A stretch of DNA of 64,000 bases from Rhizaria sp. SCN 62-66. Its lineage: Eukaryota; Rhizaria, unplaced. Positions 20,220-32,700 of this stretch are shown one piece after another (the stretch's first letter is position 1; the number at the start of each line of letters is the position of its first letter). Under the pieces are notes generated by a model. It was not told the DNA's origin and made no database searches. It worked only from the letters and a program-made list of their open reading frames with translations. The stretch lies in NCBI GenBank assembly GCA_001724265.1, contig MEDY01000032.1, forward strand, positions 1-64,000, read 5' to 3'. The translations under genes were made by a program, and so were the position numbers.

Positions 20220-21227
20220 TTGTTGTTGTTGTGCCTCTGCGTGGCCGCTGACACTCTCGTTGCCGGCGATGGTGGTGTGGCTGCTACTGCCCTTGCCGTT
20301 ACTGCGAATGTACGCAGCGCCGTAGTGGGACAGATATCGCGGACATGTCTTGGAGTAGTGGCCCAGTCGGCCGCAGATGCGGCACTCGTGCGCGCGCCGG
20401 CCCGCGACCCCGGCACCGTTGGCGCCATCAGCGGCGCTCGAGTTCGAGGCAGCAGCACCCGAAGCAGCGCCAGGGCCGGTGCCGGAACCGCCGGAGTCAG
20501 GAAAGACAGCGGCGTCCGCGGCGGTGGAGTCAGGATCAGTGAACGCAGACGGTAGCGAAGGCGGGGCCAGCCGCGGCTCCACGTTGTTCGCAGAGGCCGC
20601 GGACGATGCGGCGGCGGCAGCAGCGGCGGCAAGCGCGGCAGCAGCAGTCGTTGCTGTGCTGTTTGCATCCGCGCCAACACTGCGGCTGGGGAAAGTGTCG
20701 GCTGATGCGTTGCGCTCGACAACACCGGCATTGGTGGTATCCCCGACCGCGGCAGCAATCGCAGCGGCCGCGGCAGCAACTGTCGCCGCCGAGGTAGGAG
20801 TAGAAGAAGACCCAGACGCGGGCGCATCAACCCCAATGCCGCTGCCCCCGCCAACCCCATCATCATCGCCGTCGTCATCATCGTCACTAGGATTGCCGCC
20901 GCCGTCCCCATTGCCGTTGCCTGCAGTGTCCGCGGCGTCCGCGGCGTCCGCGTCCGCGGCGTCCGCAGCGCCGGCGCGGCGCGGGACCCGCGGCAGCCCG
21001 GCGGCGCGCGCGGGGCAGGAACGCGCCGTGTGGCCGGCGCGCTGGCAGTGCGAGCAGCTGTACTTACCGCGCGGGCCGCGCCGCTTGATGGCGCGGCGCT
21101 GCTACGCCGGCAGCGGCACCACCGCGACGCCGCCACTGGCAGCGGCGGCGGGCACAGCAGCGCCGGGGGCGGGGACGAAGAGAGCGGCGGGGGCCGCGCC
21201 GGTGGGGTCTGTCATGGCGGAATACCC

Positions 21228-21258
<31 letters not shown>

Positions 21259-22139
21259 GTGGCGGCAAGGGTTGCGTGGTTCGCGGCGTTGAACGCGGCC
21301 AGCTGTTGCTGCTGTTGTTGCTGGTGTTGCATGTGTTGTTGTTGGAGGAGGTACAGCTGTTGCACAATACCGGCATTTGTGTGCGCACTAGTGTCAAGAC
21401 CAGAGCGAGATCCAACAGAAGTCCCTGTGACTACTGTGTTCAAATGTTCCGTTGCTGAGGCGGCACCCGTTGCTGCTGCGGCGGGAGCGGCTGTCGCTTT
21501 CTCAGACAGCGCAAGCCTGGTCTCCACAGCGGTGGGCGCGGCAGCAAGCGGCGGCAGCGTCGTTTGAGTAGGGGCAAACAGGCCCGGCACGCCGGGACCC
21601 TGTGCCAGACCCGGAGCGCTCGCCGACGGCGGCGCAGGGGCAGCACTCGGCTGGCGTTGCTCCGTCGAGTCTGAAGCGCGCACGGCAGCCGCAGCCGCAG
21701 CAGCAGCGGCGGCGGCGGCGGCGGCGGCGGCCGCTGCAGCTCCGGATTGCGCTGCAGAAACGTCTGAGACTGTGATCGGCACTGGGGCTGAGACAGGAAC
21801 GGACACGGAGGCCAGTGGGACCGAGGCGGAGTCAGGACGGTGGGAAATAGCCGAAGGTGGTGTCGGAGAGCCGGCTTGTGGGGGGATGGCGTGGGCGGTC
21901 AGAAAGCGGTCGACCTGAAAATGAGGGGCAATGCAAATGACATCATAGGGGCCAACGTGCCGAGACAGCGAGGAATCAGGGAGAAAGCAGGGATACGTGA
22001 AGGATTGAGATAGGAAAGGGCGAAATGCGTTGCGGAGAGCTGCTGAGTTGAAGAAAGGGGGACGTACAGTGAGTATGGGGCCAGGAGCAAGGGCATCAGT
22101 GCCGTGATAGGGCGCAATGCCGCTCGAAGCGTCTGCCAT
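16365..22139 (-). CDS. CCHC zinc-knuckle protein with piggyBac-type cysteine-rich domain; one in-frame TAG
   Basis: One minus-strand frame of 1,924 residues from ATG 22139 to TAA 16365, reading through TAG at 21102-21104. An in-frame ATG at 22244 would add 35 residues, but they look like 5'UTR. There are three CX2CX4HX4C knuckles: CSHCQRAGHTARSC (near 21015-21056), CRICGRLGHYSKTC (near 20345-20386) and CRLCGQIGHDPNAC (near 19203-19255). They suggest RNA or single-stranded nucleic acid binding. A further module at about 17953-18080 runs CKHC...CKAC...CITCFDKYHT. Its cysteine spacing and closing CFxxYHT match the C-terminal zinc domain of piggyBac transposases. The rest is poly-Gln, poly-Ala, His-rich and Asn-rich sequence with an acidic patch. 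No transposase core is present. The exact function is unknown. Confidence 0.75.
20163..20232 (-). repeat. Poly-glutamine CAA/CAG repeat
   Basis: Mixed TTG and CTG triplets on the plus strand encode an uninterrupted Gln run of about 24 residues in the zinc-knuckle protein. The block of CTG in the middle is flanked by TTG blocks, suggesting slippage expansion. Confidence 0.9.
21102..21104 (-). other. In-frame TAG sense codon in the zinc-knuckle gene
   Basis: TAG lies between VVPLPA and QRRAIKRRG, 15 codons before the first zinc knuckle (PRGKYSCSHC). The 345 codons upstream back to ATG 22139 and about 1,580 downstream codons share one frame with no TAA or TGA between. Confidence 0.85.
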
Positions 22140-23736
22140 CGCTGGCGGGTGGTATCTGGGGAAACCTGGAAGTCTGTGTGAGTGGTAAGAGTGACTGGCT
22201 GGAGGGGCAGATAGAGGGCAGGAAACAACAGAACAGAGGAGCATGTTTGAAACGTCGTAATTAGACGGGATAACACGTTAAGAAATATACAAGCGTGACG
22301 AGGTAATTATAAACAGTTACACGAACGCTCTAAGTCGGAAACAAGTTGATTCACGATTGCCTCGAGGCCCATTTTGAAATTAGAGAGAGCTTCGTTTGTG
22401 TCCCAACCAAATTAGAGTCCGCGCTGCGTCGTTGTTGGGGTTTTGGGGGCGCGGTTCTGAAAAAAAGCTCTGAAATTCAAAATCGAAACAGTCATCCTTG
22501 CGTATCTTATCGTCATAAAACCTGCGATGAGCTTGCACAGCACTTACCCGAGAAAGCTTGGAAATGCGATTTAAATATATGCGTACCTGTTTTTATCATT
22601 GTTTAGAGTCAAAGCGTTGCTTTCTCAAGTCGCCATCAAACCGGACGAAGCATCATTCGCGCGAGCATCACTTGTTGAGTGGACACTCTTCATTGAGCCA
22701 GTCTGCGATATAAAATCATGGCGTCATAGTGAGACAACAGTATGTCGTGTGGATCGATAAGACGATGCTCCTTTGTCACAGCTAATGTGTACTCATTTTC
22801 AACAGCCTTTAGTACGTTGCAATGACTAATAACTTCATCAACTGACTCTGCACACATCTCGTGATCGACAGCGCCATACGCAATATATTGTGAGGTAAAC
22901 CAATACATCTACAAGCATAACGTACTTCTATCAACTCTTAAGGCGTGAAAAATGCCATATGATGTTGAAATTCGTATCAAAGTCTGTTATGTCCATGAAC
23001 AGTGCTATCCTATTCATCGCAAACGTTGTGTAATTATGGCGTTGTATGCATGTTAATGGTTGCGAATGCATAGCATAATAAAATGTATCACATAGAATAC
23101 TCGTTTGAATGTCATGCCTAAAGACTGTACAGATGTATGCATAGGAAGACGGTGAAAGGCTTATAAATATCACATGACTATGTGCCGCGTCACTGGTGTG
23201 GTGAGAGCTCGTGGGTCTGCACTCTTTCTCTGCGTGGTCAAAAACGATTTGTGCATGATATCAAGTGATCGTCAAATCGTCTGCCGATGCGATTATTACA
23301 CGTACAATGCTCTTGTTGTTCCATTTCAAAGATTTTTTTGTCTGTACAAAGTCGGAATCATGTCTGAATTGTGTTAATGCTCTCACTCTACTTCGCAATG
23401 GTCGGCGTGGACAGCAACTGATCTCCTAGTCGGCCCTGGATACTGTCTAAGGTCATTCACATGTCAATATACCTCCTAACCAGTCGAACACGTGTTTTAC
23501 TTTTTGCGATCACTGTATTTTATCTCCCTAAGCATTCGCTCTGGTGAGTGTCAACACTCTTTTTCTCCGGTCTTGTTGTCAGTCATAACACCCATCCTCT
23601 CTCCTTGTCCCTCGCGGGACTCTCTGTCAAGCCACATCAGCCGGTTTCCGGCGCCCTCCGCCAAGCATATTGCGGCCCAACGGTACCTTTTTTCTTAATT
23701 GCGCGCCTTTGTACGCCGCTCTAAGCGCGTCCTAAC
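22140..23736. other. Divergent intergenic region, zinc-knuckle / kinase
   Basis: 1.6 kb of AT-richer DNA between divergent genes. The first 100 bases may be 5'UTR of the zinc-knuckle gene. Two short minus-strand frames (22690-22908, 22931-23173) resemble no family and share the AT-rich composition of non-coding DNA, so I do not call them. Confidence 0.45.
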
Positions 23737-26700
23737 ATGGGAGCGTGTGTCTCGAAAGAGGCCAACAGCAACAGAGGCCCACACGCGCACCGCGGCGCTG
23801 CGGGGGGTTCAGGGCCAGATGGCGCGCGCGGCGAGCTCTCGCTAAGCAGCGCTGCGTCTCGCAACGGCGGTGCTTCGAACAGTGGTACGGTGCACTCTCT
23901 TTCTGCTCATATCGCCCCATTTTCGGTCTTAATTGTCTCCATCTCTAAATTCTCCGGGCTCGCTCATCATTCTCTGGTCATGACCCGCTACTGATCTACA
24001 CTCGTCTTTCATAGATGGCTCTGGCTTTGTGCCACGCCCCCACGCACTTGTGTTGTCCTCCGCGGTCGACACATGCCCCGACCTCGCAGTTGACACTGAC
24101 TCTGACGCTACTGCTGCCTCTGCGGCTTCGGCTCAAACTGCTGCTGCTGCTGCTACGGGCACTGATGACGGTGACAAGGCTCAGCATCCCACTCCCGCGC
24201 CCGCCCCGCCCCCCGCCGTGGAGTGCGCGGCCGCGACTCCCACGCTGCTCACACTCGGCGTAGGCCCAGCATCCGCGCTCGCTCTCGCGTTCCCGCCCAC
24301 CCAGCCGACCCTGCAGCCGCCGCTGCCGCCTCCGAGAGCCGCGGATCAGGCAGTGCAGTCGACGAGCGCGGCGCCGTCCGCTGCGACGACGACCGCAGCC
24401 GCGGGAGCCGCGTCGGGCGCGATGGCCGCGAGCCACAGCGGCGGCAGCAGCGCGGGCAGCAACGGCGGCGTCGGCAGTGGAATCAGCAGTGGCAGTGGCA
24501 GTGCTGAGATTGGCGAGAGCTTGGGCGAATTCCCGCTCTTTTCTAGCACCGGCGGCGGCATCCTTGCCAGCCCGGCTGACAGCTCCAGCGCCCTCATCAC
24601 CGGCAGCGGCGACGGCAGCGGCAGCGGCGGCGTCGGCGGCGGCTACATCAGCGCCGTCGACCTCAGCAATGTTGCACACGGCGGCATCGCGGGCGGCCTC
24701 GGTCCGCACACGCACGACTACAGCGGGCTGTACAGTGCGGCGGGCGGGTCGAGTTTGGCGGGCGCCGGCGTCGGCAGTTCGTTTGGCGGCAGCAGTTTGA
24801 CTGGAGCGTCGTCGTCCTCGTCGCTTCCTGCGACGGCGGCAACGGCGCCGCAAGGTCTGGGGCAGCAACTGCAGGTGACGCATCACCAGAACCCGCTCAT
24901 GTTGCTGGGCTCGGCGCCGACCAATCTCGCAGCAAGCACACACAACAACAACACCAACAACAATACTAGCACAGTAGCTGCTACTGCCACAGCGCCAGCA
25001 GCGGCGGCGGCAGCGTCGCCGTCCTCGACGCCGTCTGCGCGCGGCCTCCTCGTCGTTGGCACCGATCCCAGCGCGAGCACCGGGGCCGATACTGTGCTCG
25101 CCGTCACCGCGCCGCTCTCCGTTACCGCCGCCGGCTCTGCCGTGGTCGCGGGGACGGGCGCGGGGACGGGGATGTTCTTCCCGGTCAGACCCCCGCTCTC
25201 GGTCGCGCCGCTGTCGGTCAGTGCGTTTACTGTTGCGTCGCCCACCGCGGCCGCCGCCACTGCCGCCGCCACTGCCTCCAACGCCACGGCGTCGGGGGGC
25301 TCAACCGCGGTAGGTGTGAGTCCACTGAACACGTCCTTGGCCGCAGCCGCTGCAGCCGCCGTGGCCGCGCAGTCGCGGTCGAGCTCGCACTCGCTGCCGC
25401 AGTCGGACGCGCAGACGCCGCTGCAGCTCTCGCGGCAGCCTGACCTGGACGTCAGCCAGTCTCCTCTCGCCACGCTCGCGACTCCCCTGGTGGCCCCGGC
25501 GTCTGGCCCCAGACTGAGCGCGACCGCCACCGGCAGCTCCGCCGGCGCGAGCGCGGGGTTCTGGCTGCTCAACTCGCTGCGGTACGGGCACGATAGCGCG
25601 CGGACCGGCAGCCACACGCTCACGGGTAGCGCGCACAGCCACAGCGTCGGTAGTCACAGCGCGGGCGTCAGCGCGGGCGACCGCGCCGCGGGCAGCAGCG
25701 GGCGCGAGAACGAGCCCACGCACCTGAACATGCACGCGCTGACGCAGACCCCGACGCTAAAGTCCGGTGGCAGCGGCAGCTCTAGAGGCGGCGCGTTCGC
25801 GGCTTCGGCGGGGGCGCTCGGTGGGGCCGCCACGAGTGGCGACGCGGCGGTGAGTGGCGGAGGCGCCAGTGCTAGCGCCAACCCCAGCGCCGGCGATGGC
25901 GGCGCTGTCAGCGGTCGCGGCGGTGTGTTCGTCCTTGATAACACCACCACCAACGACGATAACGACGCGGCTGCGCTGTCGATGCGCACGCCGCCGCATG
26001 CGACTGCGTGGATCGATGTGAGTACTGTGTCAGAGCCACGGAGGGCGACAGCCGACGTGCCGCTCTCGTACGCGCAACAGCGTCAAAGCCAGCAGGATCA
26101 GCTGCTGCAGCTGTCGCTGCAGCAGGAGCAGCCGCAGCACCATGGCGAGCAGGAGACGCAGGCGCGGACGCAGACTCTAAGTAAGACGGTTAATCGACCC
26201 ACTCTTTACGCAGTGCAAAGCATGTTTGCTGAGACACTTGCCCAACAGCAACAACAACAGAAACAAAAACAACAACAACAAGAACAACAGAAACAAGACC
26301 TGCCCTGGCAGCAACAGCAGCAGCAGCAGCAGCAGCAGCAACATCAGCAGCAGCAGCCGCCGCAGCAGCAGAAAGCGCAGCCGCAGCCGAAAGACCGCGT
26401 TGATCTGCTGCGGGCCGAGTCCACCGACCGCGAGCTTGGTCAATCCTCCTCCGCAGCGGCACTGCACCCGCCGGGCCTCGCTCCTGCGCGCGCGTTCACA
26501 CTCCCGCACTCGCAGTCTCACGCGTCGCACGCGCTTCTCGAGTCGCACCGGGTCTCGGCGACCTCCGCGCCGCTCTCCGCCACGCCCTCCGGTCTGCGGC
26601 TGATGCTGCCCACGGCGTCGCCGTCGCCCGTCGCCGGCACGGCCACGGGCGGCGGACTCGATGGCAGCCGCGGCGGCGCCATGCCGTGCCTCAACGCGGG

Positions 26701-29700
26701 CTCGCCGGCGTCTTCCACCAGCACACCGACGGCGACGGCCGCGGTGGCGCAGGCGGGCCCGCTATCGCCCGCTGCGGGCGCTGCGAGACGCGCGCACTTG
26801 TCGGGGCCCGATACGATGCCCGGCGTCGAGCGCAGGGATGCTGAAGGTGGTGGCCAATCAAAGGGGCCCGACGTGGCGTCCTCGCAACTCACGTTTGTGC
26901 AGCAGCTGTTCGAGCAGCAGCAAGTCCAGCAGCAACAGCAGCTGTTTGGTGTCAGATCGCTGCAGACCCCGACGGGGCCTGTGACGGTCAGAGTCCCCCC
27001 TGTCAATTCTGCGTTGATGGCCTTCACCGACCAGTCCAACAACATGCAGACGCATGCTGAGGCGCAACCGCCCTCGCCACAACAACTACAGAGTCATCAG
27101 GCTGCGTATGCGAACGGGTATGCGCCCGCTTTCAGTGGCGACCTGTCCGTGCCCAAGGCCGTCGCCCTGATGCAGCAGTTGACGCAACTGCTCAGTGCGA
27201 TGCAGCAGCGGCAGCGCGAGCTCTCTCAGGGCGGTGCCGCCATCAGCAACAGCAACGGCGCAACTGGTGCGAGCAGCAAGCATAACAACGGCAACGGCGG
27301 ACGCAACAGCGTGAGCAGCCAGAGCCAGATGCGTCACAGCGGCAGCGGTAACGCCAACGCCAACGGCAACGGACACAGTCGCCAGACCCAGCAGCAGGGC
27401 TCTGGGCCGGCGTCGGGCGGCTCTCAGGCCACTCACGGTCAGTCTTTCGCCGCTACTGCTAACGGCGGCGGTTGGAACGTGAGCCAACTGGGCCGGCGCT
27501 CGCCCACAGTCACCACAGGCGGGACGCCGCTGTCGGTGCCTGACGACCACGTGATTGACACGGTCATGGTGAACGGCGAGCCAGTGTCGTTTATTCGCCG
27601 GGTGACGCCGCGTGACGCGCCCTTCACGCCCACCTCTGCGACGGGCAACGGCAATGCGATGCAGACCGGCAACGGCAGCCTTTACGACAACATCGACAAC
27701 ACTAACAACAATAACCGCGGCAACAGCCCGAACGACGGGATGATGGGCGCCAACGTCGTCCCTGTCGTTGGCCCCGGCGCCGGCGGGCCCCCTGGGGTCG
27801 GGTCTCTGCATGTCAACGTCAACGCCAGCAGTGTTGGCAGCAGCGGAAGAAGTATTGCCGCCGTCAGTGTCGGCAGTGGGTTCAATGAAAGCGGCCCTGT
27901 CGTCGGTGGCACTGGGAGTATCACAGTCAGTGGCGGCAGTCAGCAGCTGATGTTGACGCCGACGCAGTTCACGCCAGCGCTCACGATCACTTCCTCCGTG
28001 ATTACAAATGGCACGGCCAGCGGCACTGGTGCTACGCCGCCGGACGCGACTGGGTCTTACAGCAGCCCCGGCACTTCCGGTGGCACGTCGGTCCCCGTGC
28101 AAAGCGCCGCCGCCGCGAGTGGCGGCCAGTGGGGCGCGCAACACACAGGCGCGACTCCGCGGCCGCCGCCCGGGCTCCCCGGAGGCGGCGCGCCGCGGCC
28201 GCTCAACGTGCGCCCCCCGCCGGTCCCCGCGGCCGCCGGCGGCGGAAACGGCTCCGGCTCGACGCCTCCACTGGCGCCCGCAGGACCCTTGTCGCCCACA
28301 TCGCTCAACAGGACATCCATCGCGTCTCCTATGGCAAACAACAACGTCAACAGTCACACCGGCTTGCACGCGAACGTGAACATCAACAACCAGAGCAACC
28401 TCAGCAACGGTGCCACCACCGCCGTTGCGATGGCTGCGACCGCGGGCAGTGTGTCGACGTCGCAGGGCTCGTTCCGCTCCTCTCTGCGCGCCACAGGCCG
28501 CTCGGCTACCGGCGGCTCCGGGCTACCCGCGCTCAGCGCAACCGGCTCTTCGCACAGCATCGACGGGAGCTCGAGCTCCGGTGCCGGCGGTGTCGGCGGC
28601 GCGCCGCAGGACGCTGCCGTGCTGAACGCGGCGACGGCGCACGCGCTGATCCAGGTCATGGGCGGCGCGGCACTGACGCCGGAGCTGCTGAGCCAGCTGG
28701 CATGGCTTGTTGAGACCCTGGCGCCCAGCGGTCAAGCGCAGGGGCAGACACAGCAAACACTCGCGTTGCAACAGATTGCGGGCAACCCGGTTTCGGTTGT
28801 GAGCTCCAACGGCAGCAGCTCCGCAGCGGGGCTGACCGCTGGTGCGACCAACGCCGGCGGAAATCTCCAGTTGTTCCCATCGCAGTCGTATTCGTCATCG
28901 TATAGCGCCAGCGCGTCGTCCGCGCTTGGCAACGCCGCGGCCGCGCTCGCTGCACATGCCGCCGGCTCAAGCTCTGGCGCTGGCACAGGCTCTGGCACTG
29001 GACCAGCTCATGGCACTGGCGCTGGGCCAGGCTCCGGTTCGGGCTCCGGCTCGGGCTTCGGTGCTGGAAGTGCGGCCTCGTTTGTCGACGTTTTAGCTAT
29101 GGGTAGAGGACCGTTGACACACAACCGCAGCGCTTCCATCAGCAACATTAGCCTCGGTGGCTACCAACAACAACAACAGCAACATCAGCAACAGTTTGCT
29201 CCGGGGCAGCCACAGCACCAACAGAGACCGCACGGCGGTCCCGCGTCTGTGACCGGCCCGAGCCTCAACACGAGCCCAAACGTGCCCGCAAGCACGATCA
29301 GCGGCCCGCGCGCCGCGGTCGGCGTCGCAGACACTCCCACCCCGCCGTCCGCGGGCGGCGCTTCCGCCGGGGCGGCGCTGGAGCATATGCTTTCGCAGGG
29401 CGACCAGCAGTGGGCGGGGCGCGCGATCAGCCCGCCGCAGGCGCTGCAGCTGCAGCTGCCCGCCACCCTGTCTAGTTACGCCACGGGCTTGCGCGTCACG
29501 CCCCCAAAGTCACCGTCGCAGCCTCAGTCTCAGCCGCAGCAGCAGTTGTCGCAGACGCAGGTGCTGAACTCGGCGCTCCTAGCGCTGCAGCAGCAAATCC
29601 GACAAAATGCGGATGCGATTCAGACTGCATTGGCGCAGGCTGCGATGCAAAGCAACGCTCCCAGTTCGATGACGCTGCAGCAGCAGTACCAGCATTAGCA

Positions 29701-32700
29701 GGAGTATCTCGCCTTTCAGCAGCAGCAGCAGCAGATGCAGCAGATGATGACAATGCAGCTGCCGCAACAGCCGCGGCATATCGCAACGCGGTCGCCACAG
29801 TCGTCGCCGCCCGCGACGGACTCCGACACGAGCGTCGTGTCCTCGCGACCCGGCTTCACGGCGAGCGCGGTGATCTCCGTGCCGCCACTCAACAGCTCGC
29901 TCAGCGGCGGCAACGATGCCTCAGCACAGGCCCGCACTGTCCCGTCCACGCTGCGCACGGTCGCCGCAGCCGTGCCCAGCGGCGGCGCCCACTCGGGCGC
30001 GGGTCCCGGCGTCGGCCGCGCGACCTCACTGCAGACGGCGGCGACGACAATGCAGCAAACCGGTGGCGGGTTGAAGGCGCCGCCTGCGTTCGTGTTTGAC
30101 GTGCCACCGGTCACCCCCGCGGCCCAGCCGCTGTACGGCGCCCCGGGGACTTCCTACGGTCAGCCCTATGGCAACACGACGCAGCCGCAGATGCAGTCGC
30201 AGCCGGTCAACGGTTGGTACACCGCGCCGCCCATGGCTGCTATCACGCCGCAGCAGCAGTACGTGCCGACGATGCAGCCCGCGAACGCGAGCGGACAGTT
30301 AATGATTACGCTCCCGGGCACGCCTTCGCACGCACAAGGTTTCCCGCTGCCGTCGCCACTGAGCACCACTCCCAACCCCATGATGCAGCAGCAGTACATG
30401 GGGCAGCAGCAGCTGCAACAGCCGCAGCTGCCGATGCAGCAGCCACCGCAGCCCCAGCAGCAGTCGCCTGCGCCCATGAGCCCCAGTGCGCGCCTCGCGC
30501 CGGCGATGTCGATGGCGGAGGCGCAACTGCGGCAGCAGCTGATGTTCGTCAAGCAGCAGCAACAGCAGCTTTTGCTTGCGCACGCCCTCAACCTCAACGC
30601 TGGTCAGCAACAGGTGACGATGCAGCCGCCGGCGGGGCTGATGCTCACGCACGTCAACAGCGTCGGTCCCGGCGGCGCCATAGGCTCGCTTCTGAGTCCG
30701 ACGGCGGGCGGCCTCGCCGTCGCCGACCCGCCGCCTGTGTGGCCGTACCCTGGCACAATGCCCGCCACCGGTGCAGCGCAGGGCACACGCTCACAGTTGA
30801 GCGCGGCTAACGACGCCAGCGCGTTCGCGAACCCCGCAATGCAGACGGTCAGCTTCTCGACCGAAGGCAGTCTCGCGGCATCTGCGATCGAGGAGCAGCT
30901 GCGCGCTGTGGCCGCACTCGCAGTGCCCGTTCTGTCGCGCACCAGCACCGGGGTCACCGGGATGGGTCAGGGCAACACGCAGTCTGACTACACGAACACC
31001 GCTGGGCTCACGCCTGTGTATTCGCAACAGCAGCAACAGCAGCAACAGCAGCTGATGGTTCTGAGTCCGACGAACCTTGGAGTCACGGGCCAGCAGTCAC
31101 TTGGACCGCACCACATGATGTTGCATCATATGCCGCACGCGCAGCAGCACTACACGCAACCGCAACTGCAGCAACTGTCGCTGCAACAGCAGATGCAGCA
31201 GCAGGTTGGTGGCGTGTACTACCCCGCCGGCGCGAGCGTCACGCCGCGCGCAGTGCCCATGCAGTATGGCGGCGACGGCTCCGCGACCGTCGGCATCGTG
31301 CCGCCGCCGTCGCCGGGCGCCGGGCTTGCGCTGAGCTACGCGCCGTCGACCATCTCGCTGCTTGCGCCGACGCAGCTTGCGCCGACGCAGCTTGCGCCGC
31401 TGCAGATGGCCTCGCCGGCGGCGCTGCAAGATGTCGTGCTGCCGTTTCCGTCGCCCGCGGCCCTGACCATGGCCAGCAACGGCCCCGTGACGGCACAAGT
31501 CGTGCCAGTCATGTCTCCGCATGTTGCGTTCGGCCCCGGCGCCGCCGTCGTCGGCCCCGGTGGCAGCGGCAGCATCAGCGGCGCGACCGGCAGTTGCAGC
31601 GACGCTGACGACGTCGACGACACGTTGCTGGCGGGCCGGTACCGTCTGCTTAGCGCGCTGGGCCGCGGGTCCTACGGGCTGGTGACGCGCGCGCTCGACC
31701 TGTACACGGGCCGCATCTGCGTCATCAAGTCTATCAAGCGACCAGTGCTCGGTCTGCGCTCCGGTAGCGTGCTCTGGGAGCGGCTCGCGCGCGCGCACCA
31801 CATCGTGCGCGGCCACTTGGGCACCGCTGCGGCCGCCGCGGTCGCACCAGGACAGCCCGTCGTCGCGCTCCGCTCGCTGCGCGCGCTGATGCTGCAGGCG
31901 TGGCTCGTTCGCGACACGTCCGCGAACGGCGCTCTCGACAGCGCCCGCGGCAACGGCGAGGCGCGCTGCTCCCCCACCCCTGGCGGTGACGGCAACGGCG
32001 CGGGCGGCGCCGAAAACTCTCTTTCGCGAAGCCGCGGCGTAGGCTCCGGTTCAAGCGACGCGTCATCGTGCGCGGCGCTGCGCGTGTGGCGCGACCTCGC
32101 GCAGGGCGCCGCCGCGGGCCTTAGCGCCGGTGGCATGACAGCGCCCAACTCGTGGTTCAGCGAGAGTGAGATCCTGCAGTGCCTCGGCCGCGCGCCGCTG
32201 CCGCTTTCCGTGGGCGCGCGCGCTGACGAGACCGCTGCCGGTGACGCGACGGGCGCAGTGCTGTGGCCCGTCGGCGCGCACCCCGGTGTCGTGAAGCTGC
32301 TGGACGTGGTCGAGACGTGCCACTGCCGCACGCGCTACGCAGAGGCCGTCGCCGCGCGCTCCGCCGCGCTCGCCGCCGCCACGAACACCGCGGTCGACGC
32401 CAGCGAGCGGGTGAGCGCGGTGGCCAAGATCCTGGCGCTACCAGTGACCGTGGACGGACACCTGGCGCGCTGCGAGCTTGGGCTCGGCGCCGGGCTTGCG
32501 GACACGCCCTCGGACGCCGACACGAGCCACACGACCACGCCTCTCGGCTCGCCCACCGCCAGTGCTGGCGCGGCCGCCAATGCCGGCGCGGGCGTGATTG
32601 CCGGCGGCTGGGGCGCGGGGCTGGGCGCCGGCGGGCTCGGTGCCGGCCGCGTCGTCGGCAACAACGTCACGCACCTGGTGCTCGAGTACCTCCCCGGCGG

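Noticed and set aside
22690-23173. Two small minus-strand frames between the zinc-knuckle and kinase genes
   Set aside because: AT-rich, no motif, and unlike the codon use of all confident genes here.
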